From Allokutzneria sp. A3M-2-11 16 (GTDB taxonomy: Bacteria; Actinomycetota; Actinomycetes; Mycobacteriales; Pseudonocardiaceae), in contig NZ_JANAVO010000001.1 in the NCBI RefSeq assembly GCF_024213555.1, positions 2,294,001-2,358,000 of the forward strand: a DNA stretch of 64,000 nucleotides, read 5' to 3'. A program made the translations under genes and the position numbers. This document shows positions 44,829 through 54,270 of this stretch, in pieces (position 1 is the stretch's first letter; the number at the start of each line of letters is the position of its first letter). A model generated the notes under the pieces. The model was given only the letters and a program-made list of their open reading frames with translations. It searched no databases and was not told the origin of the DNA.

Positions 44829-47141
44829 ATGGACCGTAAGCGCCTGCTTCGGAACCCGCTGATCTGGATTCTCGCGGCGTTCCTGCTGTTCTACGCCTTC
44901 AGCGTGCTGCTGGACGACACCCGCGGCTACGAGGAGGTGCCCACCTCCCGCGCCCTGGAACAGCTCAACAACGGCAACGTCAAGAGCGCGATCCTCCAGG
45001 ACAAGGAACAGCGGCTCAAACTCGATCTGAACAACCCGGTCGACGGCAACAAGACCAGGCTGATCACGCAGTTCCCGCGCGGCGGGGACTCCATGCTGGT
45101 CCAGGCCCTCACCAACGCCAAGAACATGAGCGGCGGCTGGAAGACCGAGGTCACCCAGGAGTCGCTGTTCGTCACGGCGCTGCTGTACCTGATCCCGGTC
45201 GGCCTGGTTCTCGTCCTGCTGATGTGGATGATGAACAACTCGCAGGGCGGTGGCAGCCGGGTCTTGAACTTCGGCAAGTCCAAGGCCAAGCAGTTGTCCA
45301 AGGACATGCCGAAGACCACCTTCGCCGACGTGGCCGGGGCCAACGAGGCGGTGGAGGAGCTCTACGAGATCAAGGACTTCCTCCAGAACCCCGGCCGCTA
45401 CCAGGCGCTCGGCGCCAAGATCCCCAAGGGCGTGCTGCTCTACGGGCCGCCGGGAACCGGTAAGACGCTGCTCGCGCGCGCCGTCGCCGGTGAGGCGGGC
45501 GTGCCGTTCTACTCGATCTCCGGTTCCGACTTCGTCGAGATGTTCGTCGGTGTCGGCGCCTCGCGCGTGCGCGACCTGTTCGAGCAGGCCAAGCAGAACG
45601 CGCCGTGCATCATCTTCGTCGACGAGATCGACGCGGTCGGCCGTCATCGCGGCGCCGGTCTCGGCGGCGGCCACGACGAGCGCGAGCAGACCCTCAACCA
45701 GCTGCTGGTCGAGATGGACGGCTTCGACTCGCGCGGCGGGATCATCCTGATCGCGGCGACCAACCGGCCGGACATCCTGGACCCGGCGCTGCTGCGCCCC
45801 GGCCGCTTCGACCGGCAGATCCCCGTCGCCGCGCCCGACCTGGCCGGTCGCAAGGCGATCCTGAAGGTGCACTCCAAGAGCAAGCCGCTCGACCCGGGCG
45901 CCGACCTGGACTCGCTGGCCAAGCGCACCGTTGGCTTCTCCGGTGCCGACCTTGCCAACGTGCTCAACGAGGCCGCGCTGCTCACCGCGCGGCACAACGG
46001 CCAGCTCATCACGGCCGAAGCCCTTGAGGAGTCGGTGGACCGCGTCGTCGGCGGTCCGGCCCGGAAGAGCCGGATGATCTCCGAGAAGGAGAAGAAGGTC
46101 GCGGCCTACCACGAGGCGGGCCACGCGCTCGCGGCGTGGGCCATGCCCGACCTGGAGCCGGTCTACAAGGTCACGATCATGCCGCGCGGCCGCACCGGCG
46201 GGCACGCGCTGGTGGTGCCCGAGGACGACAAGGAGCTGATGACCCGCTCCGAGATGATCGCGAGGCTGGTGTTCGCGATGGGCGGGCGCTCGGCGGAGGA
46301 GCTGATCTTCCACGAGCCCACCACCGGCGCCTCCAGCGATATCGAGCAGGCCACCAAGATCGCCCGCGCCATGGTCACCGAGTACGGCATGAGCGCCAAG
46401 CTCGGCGCCGTGAAGTACGGCACCAACCAGGGCGAGCCGTTCCTCGGCAGGCAGATGGGCCACCAGCCGGACTACTCGCTGGAGGTCGCGCACGAGATCG
46501 ACGAGGAGGTGCGCAAGCTCATCGAGGTCGCGCACACCGAGGCCTGGGAGATCCTGTCCCAGTACCGCGACGTCCTCGACGCGCTCGTCGTGGAGCTGCT
46601 CGACCGGGAGACCTTGCAGCGCAAGGACCTGGAGCGCGTCTTCGCCACGGTGGAGAAGCGGCCCAGGATCACCGCGTTCAACGACTTCGGCGGGCGCACC
46701 CCCTCGGACAAGCCGCCGATCAAGACCAGGGGCGAGCTGGCCATCGAGCGCGGCGAGCCGTGGCCGCCGGTCGTCGAGGAGCCCGAGCCGACCCCGGTCG
46801 GCACCGCCCCCGGCGGCGGCGACCTGCCGGGCGGTCCGCCGCACGGCAGCGGTGAGACGCCCGGCCCGAACGGCAGTGGCCCGCAGCAGCCGCACCCGCC
46901 GGCATGGCAGGCGCAGCAGGCTCCGTCCTCTGATCAGACGCAGCCGCACGCACCGGGTCCGCCGTACTACGGGGCGCCCCCCGGCTGGACCCCGGCGACC
47001 GCGCCCGGTGGCCCCTCCGGCACGTGGACCGGCCCGCAGCAGCCGTCGAGCGGTGACCGCCCAGCGGAGCAGCCGCAACCGGAGGCGCAGAAAGAGGTGC
47101 AGCGCTCGATCGACGCCGACCCCCAGGACGGCAAGCGCTGA
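44829..47141 (+). CDS. ftsH: ATP-dependent zinc metalloprotease FtsH
   Basis: 770 residues. Two membrane helices (about 11-28 and 113-133) flank a small external domain; then the AAA+ module with Walker A GPPGTGKT (206-213), Walker [11 protein letters not shown] and the second region of homology, and the protease domain with zinc site HEAGH (428-432). The tail of about 140 residues is Pro/Gly/Gln-rich and disordered, as in actinobacterial FtsH. Degrades misfolded membrane and some regulatory proteins. ATG at 44829. The stop overlaps the proposed CTG start of folE, linking ftsH to the folate genes. Confidence 0.95.
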   Translation: MDRKRLLRNPLIWILAAFLLFYAFSVLLDDTRGYEEVPTSRALEQLNNGNVKSAILQDKEQRLKLDLNNPVDGNKTRLITQFPRGGDSMLVQALTNAKNMSGGWKTEVTQESLFVTALLYLIPVGLVLVLLMWMMNNSQGGGSRVLNFGKSKAKQLSKDMPKTTFADVAGANEAVEELYEIKDFLQNPGRYQALGAKIPKGVLLYGPPGTGKTLLARAVAGEAGVPFYSISGSDFVEMFVGVGASRVRDLFEQAKQNAPCIIFVDEIDAVGRHRGAGLGGGHDEREQTLNQLLVEMDGFDSRGGIILIAATNRPDILDPALLRPGRFDRQIPVAAPDLAGRKAILKVHSKSKPLDPGADLDSLAKRTVGFSGADLANVLNEAALLTARHNGQLITAEALEESVDRVVGGPARKSRMISEKEKKVAAYHEAGHALAAWAMPDLEPVYKVTIMPRGRTGGHALVVPEDDKELMTRSEMIARLVFAMGGRSAEELIFHEPTTGASSDIEQATKIARAMVTEYGMSAKLGAVKYGTNQGEPFLGRQMGHQPDYSLEVAHEIDEEVRKLIEVAHTEAWEILSQYRDVLDALVVELLDRETLQRKDLERVFATVEKRPRITAFNDFGGRTPSDKPPIKTRGELAIERGEPWPPVVEEPEPTPVGTAPGGGDLPGGPPHGSGETPGPNGSGPQQPHPPAWQAQQAPSSDQTQPHAPGPPYYGAPPGWTPATAPGGPSGTWTGPQQPSSGDRPAEQPQPEAQKEVQRSIDADPQDGKR

Positions 47142-47752
47142 ACGGCAACGACGAGAACGGCACAGTCGGCCTCGGCGGGCACCAGGTCTTCGACCGGGAG
47201 CGCGCCGAGGCCGCCGTTCGCGAACTGCTCGCCGCGGTGGGCGAGGACCCCACCCGCGAGGGGCTGAGGGACACCCCGGCCCGGGTCGCACGGGCCTACG
47301 AGGAGCTGTTCGCCGGGCTGTACACGAACCCGGACTCCGTGCTGGACAAGACCTTCGACGAGAGCCACGAGGAGCTCGTCCTGGTCACCGACATCCCGAT
47401 GTACTCCACCTGCGAGCACCACCTGCTGCCCTTCCACGGGGTGGCCCACGTCGGCTACATCCCGAACGCCGAGGGCCAGGTGACGGGGCTGTCCAAGCTC
47501 GCGCGGCTGGTCGACCTCTACGCCCGCCGCCCGCAGGTGCAGGAGCGGCTGACCTCGCAGGTCGCCGACGCCCTCGTGCGCAAGCTCAACCCCCGCGGGG
47601 TGATCGTGGTGATGCAGGCGGAACATCTCTGCATGGGCATGCGCGGGATCAAGAAGGCCGGATCGCTGACGACGACCTCAGCCGTGCGCGGGCTGATGCG
47701 GGACTCCGCCTCGTCCAGGGCCGAGGCCATCGAGCTGATCAAGGCCCGTTGA
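47138..47752 (+). CDS. folE: GTP cyclohydrolase I, probable CTG start
   Basis: First step of tetrahydrofolate synthesis (GTP to dihydroneopterin triphosphate). Zinc and active-site blocks [12 protein letters not shown] and EHLCMGMRG are intact. Homology to mycobacterial FolE extends upstream through [15 protein letters not shown], but between an in-frame stop at 47054 and GTG 47237 there is no ATG, GTG or TTG. CTG at 47138 overlaps the ftsH stop (CTGA), has AGGA about 9 nt upstream and gives 204 residues, the family length. GTG 47237 would delete the first conserved helix. A sequencing error at the start is the alternative. The stop overlaps folP (TGATG). Confidence 0.9.
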   Translation: MNGNDENGTVGLGGHQVFDRERAEAAVRELLAAVGEDPTREGLRDTPARVARAYEELFAGLYTNPDSVLDKTFDESHEELVLVTDIPMYSTCEHHLLPFHGVAHVGYIPNAEGQVTGLSKLARLVDLYARRPQVQERLTSQVADALVRKLNPRGVIVVMQAEHLCMGMRGIKKAGSLTTTSAVRGLMRDSASSRAEAIELIKAR

Positions 47753-48591
47753 TGGGCCTGCCCAGCCCCGGCCGCTGCGCGGTCATGGGCATCCTCAACG
47801 TCACCCCCGACTCGTTCTCCGACGGCGGGCGCTACCTCGACCACGACGACGCGGTGGCGCACGGCATCGAGATGTTCCGCAGGGGCGCCGACCTGATCGA
47901 TGTCGGTGGCGAGTCCACCAGGCCCGGCGCGCAACGCGTCGAGCCCACCGTGGAGGCCGCCCGCGTCGTCCCGGTGATCCGCGACCTCACCGCGCACGGC
48001 GTGCGCACGAGCGTGGACACCATGCGCAGCGAGGTCGCGACCGCCGCCCTGGAGGCGGGCGCCACGGTGATCAACGACGTCTCCGGCGGCCTTGCCGACG
48101 AACGGATGGCGCACGTGGTCGCGGACGCGGGCTGTCCGTGGATCCTGATGCACTGGCGGGGTCACAGCACGGAGATGGACCTGCTCGCCAGCTACACCGA
48201 CGTCGTGTCCGACGTGAGCGCCGAACTGACCGCGCGGGTCGAGGCAGCCATCGCCGCCGGGGTCGCCGAGGACGCGCTCGTACTCGACCCCGGGCTCGGC
48301 TTCGCGAAGAGCCGCAGGCAGGACTGGGAGCTGCTGCGCAGGCTGGACGAGCTGGTCAAGCTCGGCTTCCCGCTGCTCGTCGGCGCGTCCCGCAAGCGGT
48401 TCCTCGGCGCGCTGCTCGCCGACGCCAACGGGGTGCCGCGCCCGCCCGACGGCCGCGAGTTCGCCACCGCCGCGATCACCACCCTGGCAGCCTCCGCCGG
48501 GGTGTGGGGGGTGCGGGTGCACGATGTGGCGGGGTCGCTGGACGCGGTGGCGGTGGCGGCGGCATGGGCGCGAGGCTGGGAGGACCGATGA
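47752..48591 (+). CDS. folP: Dihydropteroate synthase
   Basis: 279 residues. Condenses p-aminobenzoate with dihydropterin pyrophosphate; target of sulfonamides. Signature blocks: [15 protein letters not shown] near residue 10-24, [18 protein letters not shown], and the C-terminal [11 protein letters not shown] at 47752 shares a base with the folE stop, and its own stop overlaps folB (ATGA), so the folate genes are translationally coupled. Confidence 0.95.
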   Translation: MGLPSPGRCAVMGILNVTPDSFSDGGRYLDHDDAVAHGIEMFRRGADLIDVGGESTRPGAQRVEPTVEAARVVPVIRDLTAHGVRTSVDTMRSEVATAALEAGATVINDVSGGLADERMAHVVADAGCPWILMHWRGHSTEMDLLASYTDVVSDVSAELTARVEAAIAAGVAEDALVLDPGLGFAKSRRQDWELLRRLDELVKLGFPLLVGASRKRFLGALLADANGVPRPPDGREFATAAITTLAASAGVWGVRVHDVAGSLDAVAVAAAWARGWEDR

Positions 48592-48968
48592 CGGACCGGA
48601 TCACGTTGACTGGGCTGCGGGTGCGCGGCAACCACGGCGTCTTCGACCACGAGAAGCGCGACGGCCAGGACTTCGTCGTCGACATCACCGTCTGGATCGA
48701 CCTCGACCGCGCCGCCGAGACCGACGACCTCAGGCACACGCTGCACTACGGCGTCCTGGCCGAGCGCGCCGCGGAGATCGTCGGCGGCAAGGCGTACGAC
48801 CTGATCGAGTCGGTCGCGGGCCGGGTCGCCGACGACGTGATGATGGACGAGCGCGTGCACTCCGCCGAGGTGACGATCCACAAGCCCAACGCGCCGATCC
48901 CGCTGGAGTTCGCCGACGTCGCCGTCACCGTGCGGCGGTCCCGGCGGAAGGGACGCCAGCCCGCATGA
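48588..48968 (+). CDS. folB: Dihydroneopterin aldolase
   Basis: 126 residues. Makes the hydroxymethyl-dihydropterin used by FolK. Pattern: [32 protein letters not shown], and the catalytic lysine in [14 protein letters not shown] at 48588 overlaps the folP stop by 4 bp; ATGA overlap with folK follows. Confidence 0.94.
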   Translation: MTDRITLTGLRVRGNHGVFDHEKRDGQDFVVDITVWIDLDRAAETDDLRHTLHYGVLAERAAEIVGGKAYDLIESVAGRVADDVMMDERVHSAEVTIHKPNAPIPLEFADVAVTVRRSRRKGRQPA

Positions 48969-49453
48969 GCCGAGCTGTCCTCTCGCTCGGCTCGAACATG
49001 GGGGACCGGCTCACGTTCCTCCAGTCCGCTGTGGACGGTTTCCGGCCCGAACTGGTCGCGGTGTCGCCGGTCTACGAGACCGCTCCGTGGGGCGGGGTCG
49101 ACCAGGACGACTTCCTCAACGCGGTTCTCGTGGTGGAGGCCGACGGCGCCGACGAGTGGTACTGGCTGCGCCGCGGTCAGGAACTGGAGCAACGGGCAGG
49201 CCGGGAGCGCTTGGTGCGCTGGGGTCCGAGGGTGCTCGACGTCGACGTGGTGACGGTCGACGACATCGCCTCCGACCACCCCGACCTGCTGCTGCCGCAC
49301 CCCGGGACGCCGGAGCGGGCCACGGTGCTGCTGCCGTGGCTCGACATCGACCCGGACGCCGTGTTGCCGGGCCACGGCCCGGTCCGGGACCTGCTCGCCC
49401 GGCTGGCCACCGAGGGCGTGCACCGCCGGGACGACCTGAAGCTGACCTACTAG
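48965..49453 (+). CDS. folK: 2-amino-4-hydroxy-6-hydroxymethyldihydropteridine pyrophosphokinase
   Basis: 162 residues. Pyrophosphorylates the pterin before FolP. Pattern: [10 protein letters not shown] at the N-terminus, [10 protein letters not shown], and [14 protein letters not shown] carrying the Mg-binding D-x-D, then [18 protein letters not shown]. Last gene of the ftsH-folE-folP-folB-folK series. A long palindrome about 100 bp downstream probably ends transcription. Confidence 0.94.
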   Translation: MSRAVLSLGSNMGDRLTFLQSAVDGFRPELVAVSPVYETAPWGGVDQDDFLNAVLVVEADGADEWYWLRRGQELEQRAGRERLVRWGPRVLDVDVVTVDDIASDHPDLLLPHPGTPERATVLLPWLDIDPDAVLPGHGPVRDLLARLATEGVHRRDDLKLTY

Positions 49454-49556
49454 TCCGCGTCCTGCAAGCCCCGCCCGCACTCCGCCCACCAAGTAAACTC
49501 TGTCCCATGCCCCACACCCGCCCGCTCACCCCATCCTCCGCGGGCGTGGTCTAGAG

Positions 49557-49625
49557 AACCCCGTTTCGTACTCATAACGGGAAAAAGAGCGCTCTAAAAT
49601 CCCGGCAAGAGTACGAAACGGGGTT
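49557..49625. terminator. Long palindrome / bidirectional terminator after folK
   Basis: Perfect 17-bp inverted repeat 49557-49573 with 49609-49625, inner CGGGA/TCCCG pairing and a central AGAGCGCTCT palindrome; TTTT overlaps the end at 49624-49627. Unusually A/T-rich for this genome; lies between convergent folK and the cupin gene. Confidence 0.6.
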
Positions 49626-49694
49626 TTGGGCTGCGGTGGGGATGTTTCGGGGGAGCGTCACGATCGCTGGGGGCCGCTTACGGGATGCGGTGGT

Positions 49695-50060
49695 CTAGTC
49701 GCCGGTGGGGCGGACGCTCGCAGGCTCCACCATCAGGATGACTGCTCGGCCCGGGGCGATGGGGCGGTGCATGACGCCCTTGGGCACGGTGAACGCCTGG
49801 CCCGGTCCGAGGTCGGCGTCCTCGCGGCCCTCGACCTCGATGATCAGCCTGCCCTCCACGACGTAGAAGAACTCGTCCTCGTTGTCGTGCTTGTGCCAGT
49901 GGAACTCGCCGTTGAGCACGCCGAGCCGGACGACCGAGTCGTTCACGGTGCACAGGGTCTGGTTGTGCCACTGCTCGGTGACGGCGGCGGCGACCTGGCC
50001 GACGTCGATGCGCTCCAGGTGCGCGAAGCGCGGTTCGGTGGTGATCGAGTACTCGGTCAC
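49695..50060 (-). CDS. Cupin-domain protein
   Basis: 121-residue single cupin barrel. Motif 1 is EFHWHKHDNEDEFFYVVEG with metal-ligand His and Glu; motif 2 is GQAFTVPKGVMHRPIAPG with the last His. Metal-binding site complete; reaction unknown. GTG at 50060 has AGGAG upstream and overlaps the stop of the deacylase gene (GTGA), so it is the third gene of the ArsR operon. Confidence 0.82.
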   Translation of the reverse strand: MTEYSITTEPRFAHLERIDVGQVAAAVTEQWHNQTLCTVNDSVVRLGVLNGEFHWHKHDNEDEFFYVVEGRLIIEVEGREDADLGPGQAFTVPKGVMHRPIAPGRAVILMVEPASVRPTGD

Positions 50061-50542
50061 GAGGTGCTCCTGACTTCGGCGATGGGTTCGATCCGGGGTT
50101 GGGTGATCGCGATGTAGTCGTTGGTGGACAAGGCGATCGAGCGGTCCAGCCGGGCGGCGTTGAAGAACAGCTCGTCCTGCTCGGCCAGCGCGGGGTCGAC
50201 GATCAGTTCGAGGTCGGGGTGCCAGGTGAAGGGCAGGATCGTGCCGCTCGCGCTGCCCGCGAGGGCCTCGGCGACCTTCTGCGAGGCGAAGGCGGCGTAG
50301 CTGCCGCCGAGCAGCGCCTTGAGCGCGGCCAGGTCGACCCTGCGGTCGCCGGGCACCACGGCCAGCACGTGGCGCCTGGTCTTCTTGCCGATCTTCACCA
50401 TGACCACGACGCACTTCGCGGCCTGCGCGAGCGCGTTCCCGCGCAGCTCGCTGACGAGGTCGGTGCGCCCCTCCGGCGGGTGGTCGAGCACGCGGTAGCC
50501 GGCGCCCTCGGCGTCGAGGAGGTCGATGAGCTTGTCGTACAT
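50057..50542 (-). CDS. YbaK/EbsC-family aminoacyl-tRNA deacylase-like protein
   Basis: 161 residues of the YbaK/ProX fold, which hydrolyses mischarged aminoacyl-tRNAs. Seen: YRVLDHPPEGRT near the N-terminus, AAKCVVVMVK with the conserved Lys, GDRRVDL, and the substrate-loop segment GTILPFTWHPDLELIVDPAL. ATG at 50542 shares a base with the stop of the ArsR gene. Association with an ArsR regulator suggests it is induced by a signal rather than constitutive. Confidence 0.8.
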   Translation of the reverse strand: MYDKLIDLLDAEGAGYRVLDHPPEGRTDLVSELRGNALAQAAKCVVVMVKIGKKTRRHVLAVVPGDRRVDLAALKALLGGSYAAFASQKVAEALAGSASGTILPFTWHPDLELIVDPALAEQDELFFNAARLDRSIALSTNDYIAITQPRIEPIAEVRSTS

Positions 50543-50841
50543 CACAGGTCCTTCATGGCCGCGCGGACTTCCTCGATGCGCTTCTCGTTGCGCCGGTAGA
50601 AGACCCACTGCTTGATCCGGGTGCCGACGATCAGGTCGGCCGCGGCCAGCACCCTGAGGTGCTCGCCCGCGCTCGGCTGGCTCATGCCGAGCTTCTCGGC
50701 GATGTAGAGCGCGCACACGCCGTCGCTCTCCAGGTCGCCGTCCACCTGCGGCGGGAAGTGCCGGGTCGGGTCCTTGAGCCAGTCCAGGATCTGCATCCGC
50801 CGCTCGTTGGCCAGCGCCTTCAACACGTCGATCGTGGTCAC
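50542..50841 (-). CDS. ArsR-family transcriptional regulator
   Basis: 99 residues. Winged helix: DVLKALANERRMQILDWL and ALYIAEKLGMSQPSAGEHLRVL as recognition part, then the wing RIKQWVFYRRNEK. Only one cysteine is present (VCAL), so classical metal sensing through a Cys pair is unlikely. First gene of the operon with the deacylase and cupin. A palindrome just upstream is a good autoregulatory site. Confidence 0.87.
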   Translation of the reverse strand: MTTIDVLKALANERRMQILDWLKDPTRHFPPQVDGDLESDGVCALYIAEKLGMSQPSAGEHLRVLAAADLIVGTRIKQWVFYRRNEKRIEEVRAAMKDL

Positions 50842-50856
50842 TTAGGAAGTTTGCTT

Positions 50857-50866
50857 ATTAGCTAAT
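50857..50866. promoter_or_regulatory. Palindromic operator upstream of arsR
   Basis: ATTAGCTAAT, perfect 10-bp palindrome inside a larger imperfect GC-TT...TG-GC repeat (50853-50870), 16 bp before the arsR start, A/T-rich against the genome background as is usual for ArsR sites. Confidence 0.5.
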
Positions 50867-50892
50867 TGGCTTGTCAAGGGGAAGGGGGCAGG

Positions 50893-51375
50893 ATGGGGGG
50901 TGTGAGATTCACCAGGCCACGAGATCTGGCCGTCGCGGCGCTGCTGGCGGCGCTGGTGACCCACCTGCTGCTGATCGCCGGGTACAACTCGCTGCCCCGG
51001 CTGCCCGCCCTCATCGGGCTCACCTTCCTGGTGCTCGGCGGCGTCGAGGCGTGGTTCGGGTTCACCCTTCGCGCGCGCATCCAGCGCAAGCCGGGGACGG
51101 TGCCGGTCGAGGCGCTCGTCGCTGCCCGCGCGGTGGCGCTGGCGAAGGCGTCTTCGCTGGCCGGAGCCATCATGGGGGGTGTGTGGGGGGCGGTGCTGCT
51201 CTACGTGGCGCCCCGCTTCGGCGATCTTGAGGCGGCGGCCGGGGACACGCTCGCGGCGACCGTCGGGCTGGTCAGTTCGGGCGCGCTGATCGGCGGTGCG
51301 CTCTGGCTGGAGCACTGCTGCAGAACCCCTGATGAACCGGACGATTCGGACAAGATCAACAGGTTTCGGGACTGA
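50893..51375 (+). CDS. DUF3180 membrane protein (Rv3605c-like)
   Basis: 160 residues with four hydrophobic helices (about 12-32, 38-58, 84-104, 118-138) and a short charged tail. The family is found next to folK in mycobacteria; function unknown. ATG at 50893 has AAGGGGG 5 nt upstream; GTG 50902 is a near alternative. Divergent from the ArsR operon. Confidence 0.78.
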   Translation: MGGVRFTRPRDLAVAALLAALVTHLLLIAGYNSLPRLPALIGLTFLVLGGVEAWFGFTLRARIQRKPGTVPVEALVAARAVALAKASSLAGAIMGGVWGAVLLYVAPRFGDLEAAAGDTLAATVGLVSSGALIGGALWLEHCCRTPDEPDDSDKINRFRD

Positions 51376-51474
51376 GCAGAAAATTCGATGTGGATCACAA
51401 CGTGCCTGCACCGAGACGGGAATGAGCCCGCCGAGGAGGTCTCGTTCGGATAACCGCCAGGTACCGTAGAGCGT

Positions 51475-53127
51475 ATGACCGGCCGCAGCGACTCGTCCGA
51501 GCGCAGCACTGGCCGTGGCATGGGCTTGGCGTTGGTCGTGGCAGTGTTGTCCTTCGCCGTGGTCGCCGCGGCCGTGTTGGTGTTCAGTGACTCGTCCCGC
51601 TGGTTACGCCTCGCCGTGGTCGCGGCGCTCTGGGCGGCCCTGCTCGCCGCCTTCGCAGCCGCCCGCTACCGGAACCAGGCGATGGAGCGCGAGGAGCGCG
51701 AGGAAGAGCTGCAGCGCGTCTACGAACTCGAGCTGGAGCGCGAGTGCGCGGCCCGCCGCGAGTACGAGCTGGAGGTCGAGGCCGAGACGCGGCGGCAGCT
51801 GGAGGACGAGTCCCGCAGCGAGCTGGACGACCTCCGCAGCGAGCTGCGCACGTTGCGCGAGAACCTGGAGGCGCTGCTCGGCGGCGAGGTCCTGGTGGAG
51901 CGGGTCGCCCTGCGCGCCGAGGCGACGCGGATGCGCGCGCTGGACCAGGCGCGCCTGGTGGGCCTGTCCGACAGCCGCGAGAGCCGGATCATCACGACCA
52001 CCGAGGAGCACCGGCGCAAGCTCGCGCCCGCGCAGTCGCAGGTGCGGCCGCAGCCGGTGCGGGCGGACGCCGCGCACACGCAGGTGATGGCCAAGGACAG
52101 CGCTCGCCGCGTCGAGTCCGGCCGCCCGCAGCCGCTGCGCAACGAGCCGAGCCGTCCCCAGCGCCCGCAGCCCGCGCAGCGCCCCGAGCCGACCCGATCG
52201 CTGCCGCCGCGCCGGGACCAGCAGATGCAGCCCGCCGCGGTCATGCCCGAGGTCGTCGAGGCATGGCCCGCCACGCCCGTCTCCCGTCCGGTTCAGCCCG
52301 CCGCGACGACGGTCGTGCCACCCGTCACCGCCGTCGAGTCCACCGAGGTCCACGAGCGCACGCCCGCGCAGCCGCCGCAGCGCCCGCGGCAGGACTCCGG
52401 CCGGATGGCCGCGCCGACCCCGCCCGCTCGTTCGCCGCGTCCGGAGCCGCAGGTGGTCAGCCGCCCGCCGGTGCGCGAACCGCAGGTCGTCAACCGCCCG
52501 CCCGCCCGCGCGCCCGAGCCGCGCGTCGAGGTCCGCCGCCCCGAACCCGAGGTCCGGGAGCCCGAGGTGCGCGAGCCCGAGGTGCGCAAGACCGATCCCG
52601 TGCGCCGTCCCGAGCCGCCCCGCAAGCCGGAGCCCGAGATCCACGCCGAGCCGGAGGCTCCCGCGCTGTCGTCGCTGTCGGACTCGTTCGCGCTGCCCGA
52701 GCCGGAACCCGAGCCGGACCCGTTCGTCGAGCCCGTGCGCTCAACCGGCCGCAGGCACCGCGGCGACTCCGAGCCGAGCTGGATGGACAAGCTCGCCGCG
52801 AGCAAGCGCGAGGCCCCCAAGCCGCCCCCGCCCCCTCCTCCGCCGCCGAAGGTCGACGTGAACGCGGAATGGGCCACCCAGGACGACCCGCCGCCGCGCC
52901 GCGACACCTCGTCCTCGACGGGACGCCGCCGTCGCCCGGAGGGAGTGGCTCCGTCCTGGGACGCCACCGGAGCGTGGAACCCGGAGCTCTCCGATGCCGA
53001 ACCGGCCGCGTCCGCCGCGTCCTCCGGTCACCACTCCTCCGGCGGTGGGCTCTCCGTCAGCGAGCTGCTGGCGGCCAACGGTGTGAACGACAACCCGCGC
53101 CGTCGTCGTCGCCGCGCCGAGGACTGA
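51475..53127 (+). CDS. Membrane protein with coiled coil and Pro-rich tail (DUF6779/Rv3604c-like)
   Basis: 550 residues. Two N-terminal helices (about 16-38 and 44-62), then a charged coiled coil rich in Glu and Arg (66-130), a DUF6779-like stretch (EVLVERVALRAEATRMRALDQ), then about 350 residues of low-complexity Pro/Arg/Glu sequence with repeats such as EVREPEVREPEVR, and a small C-terminal segment LSVSELLAANG. It may organise envelope or division proteins, but there is no direct evidence. ATG at 51475 has TACCGT 7 nt upstream and no Shine-Dalgarno: probably leaderless. Confidence 0.75.
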   Translation: MTGRSDSSERSTGRGMGLALVVAVLSFAVVAAAVLVFSDSSRWLRLAVVAALWAALLAAFAAARYRNQAMEREEREEELQRVYELELERECAARREYELEVEAETRRQLEDESRSELDDLRSELRTLRENLEALLGGEVLVERVALRAEATRMRALDQARLVGLSDSRESRIITTTEEHRRKLAPAQSQVRPQPVRADAAHTQVMAKDSARRVESGRPQPLRNEPSRPQRPQPAQRPEPTRSLPPRRDQQMQPAAVMPEVVEAWPATPVSRPVQPAATTVVPPVTAVESTEVHERTPAQPPQRPRQDSGRMAAPTPPARSPRPEPQVVSRPPVREPQVVNRPPARAPEPRVEVRRPEPEVREPEVREPEVRKTDPVRRPEPPRKPEPEIHAEPEAPALSSLSDSFALPEPEPEPDPFVEPVRSTGRRHRGDSEPSWMDKLAASKREAPKPPPPPPPPPKVDVNAEWATQDDPPPRRDTSSSTGRRRRPEGVAPSWDATGAWNPELSDAEPAASAASSGHHSSGGGLSVSELLAANGVNDNPRRRRRRAED

Positions 53128-53133
53128 TCGGTC

Positions 53134-54270
53134 CTACTTGTCGATGTCGCCGACGACCAGGGCGAAGGAGCCGAGGACGGCGGGGAGGTCGGCGACCTGG
53201 GTTCCGGGGAGAAGCGACGCGAGGGCCTGGACGTTGTTGAAGGACGGGGTCCGCAGTTTCAGCCGCCACGGGGTCTTCTCGCCGCGCGATGCCAGGTAGA
53301 CGCCGCTGACGCCGAGCGGGGCCTCCAGCCACGTGTAGACCGAACCCTCCGGGGCCTTCACCGCCTTGGGCAGGCGCACGTTGACCGGGCCGCCCGGCAG
53401 CCGGTCCAGGCATTCGCGGGCCAGGCGGATCGACTGCGCGATCTCGCCAGCCAAACACCCGACCCTGGCGAGGGCGTCGCCGGTCGTGCCGAGCACGGGA
53501 TCGACGGTCAGCTCACCGTAGGCGCAGGTGGGGTCGTCGCGGCGGAGGTCGATGTCGACCCCGCTCGCCCGGGCGGCGGGGCCGGTCACGCCGAGTTCGA
53601 GCACGTCGTCGGCGGAGAGGACACCGATTCCCGCGTACCGGGAGCGGAAGCCATCATCGTCCACCGTGGACTGACGAATCGCCGATAGGTCCACAGTGGA
53701 CAGAGCGGTGGCGACGTTGGCGGTCCAGCCCGCGGGCACGTCCTCCCGCAAACCGCCGATTCTCGTTGCCATGAAATGGATTCGGCCGCCGGTCGCCTCC
53801 TCCATGACCGACTGGACGGCGTGCATGCCGCGCTGCGCGGCGGTGGTGCCAGCCGTCGACGAGCCGTCCGGCGTGCGGGTCAGCGGAGCCAGGAACGCGA
53901 GGTGCGCGAGCATCCGGTTCAGCTCGCACAGCAGGGTGCGCAGCCACAAAGCCCTTGGTGGCACGTCCATGCCGGTCATCCGCTCCACGGCGAGGGCGAG
54001 CGTGACCTCGTTGCAGAACGCGGCGAGCCAGTCGTGGCGGTTGGCCAGCGCGAGGGCCTGGCGGTAGTCGCGGACCTCGAAGAGCTTCTCCGCGCCCCGG
54101 TGCAGGTGGCCGACCAGGGGCTCCGCCTCGGCGACGACCGTGCCCTCCAGCCGTAACCGCAGCCGGTACGCGCCGTGCGCCGCCGGGTGCAACGGTCCGA
54201 GGTCGATCACGCGGTCGACTCCGAGGTATGCCGCGCCCGCACCGACTCCGATGGTTTCCTGCCTGCTCAC
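53134..54270 (-). CDS. Orphan NuoD-like (49-kDa complex I subunit family) protein
   Basis: 378 residues covering the whole NuoD/NDUFS2 family, but no other complex I gene is present. Conserved: LGPLHPAAHGAYRL (the quinone-loop His equivalent is in HPAAHG, 28-33), GHLHRGAEKLFE (R58 corresponds to the human arginine R85 that is dimethylated), NRHDW (R78, second cluster-proximal Arg) and the C-terminal VVGDIDK. The quinone-binding Tyr of RxDY is replaced by Trp (W81), so chemistry may differ. GTG at 54270 overlaps the stop of the MidA-like methyltransferase gene (GTGA): strict coupling. Confidence 0.85.
   Translation of the reverse strand: MSRQETIGVGAGAAYLGVDRVIDLGPLHPAAHGAYRLRLRLEGTVVAEAEPLVGHLHRGAEKLFEVRDYRQALALANRHDWLAAFCNEVTLALAVERMTGMDVPPRALWLRTLLCELNRMLAHLAFLAPLTRTPDGSSTAGTTAAQRGMHAVQSVMEEATGGRIHFMATRIGGLREDVPAGWTANVATALSTVDLSAIRQSTVDDDGFRSRYAGIGVLSADDVLELGVTGPAARASGVDIDLRRDDPTCAYGELTVDPVLGTTGDALARVGCLAGEIAQSIRLARECLDRLPGGPVNVRLPKAVKAPEGSVYTWLEAPLGVSGVYLASRGEKTPWRLKLRTPSFNNVQALASLLPGTQVADLPAVLGSFALVVGDIDK

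Noticed and set aside
47237-47239. GTG as the folE start
   Set aside because: It would delete the conserved first helix [15 protein letters not shown] shared with mycobacterial FolE.
52293-52967. Gly/Ser-rich and Arg-rich frames opposite the Pro-rich membrane protein gene
   Set aside because: They mirror low-complexity coding sequence on the other strand and have no independent signals.
51475-53127. Direct repeats in the Pro/Glu-rich region as a DNA repeat or CRISPR-like array
   Set aside because: They are in-frame protein low-complexity repeats (EVREP units) without spacers of constant length.
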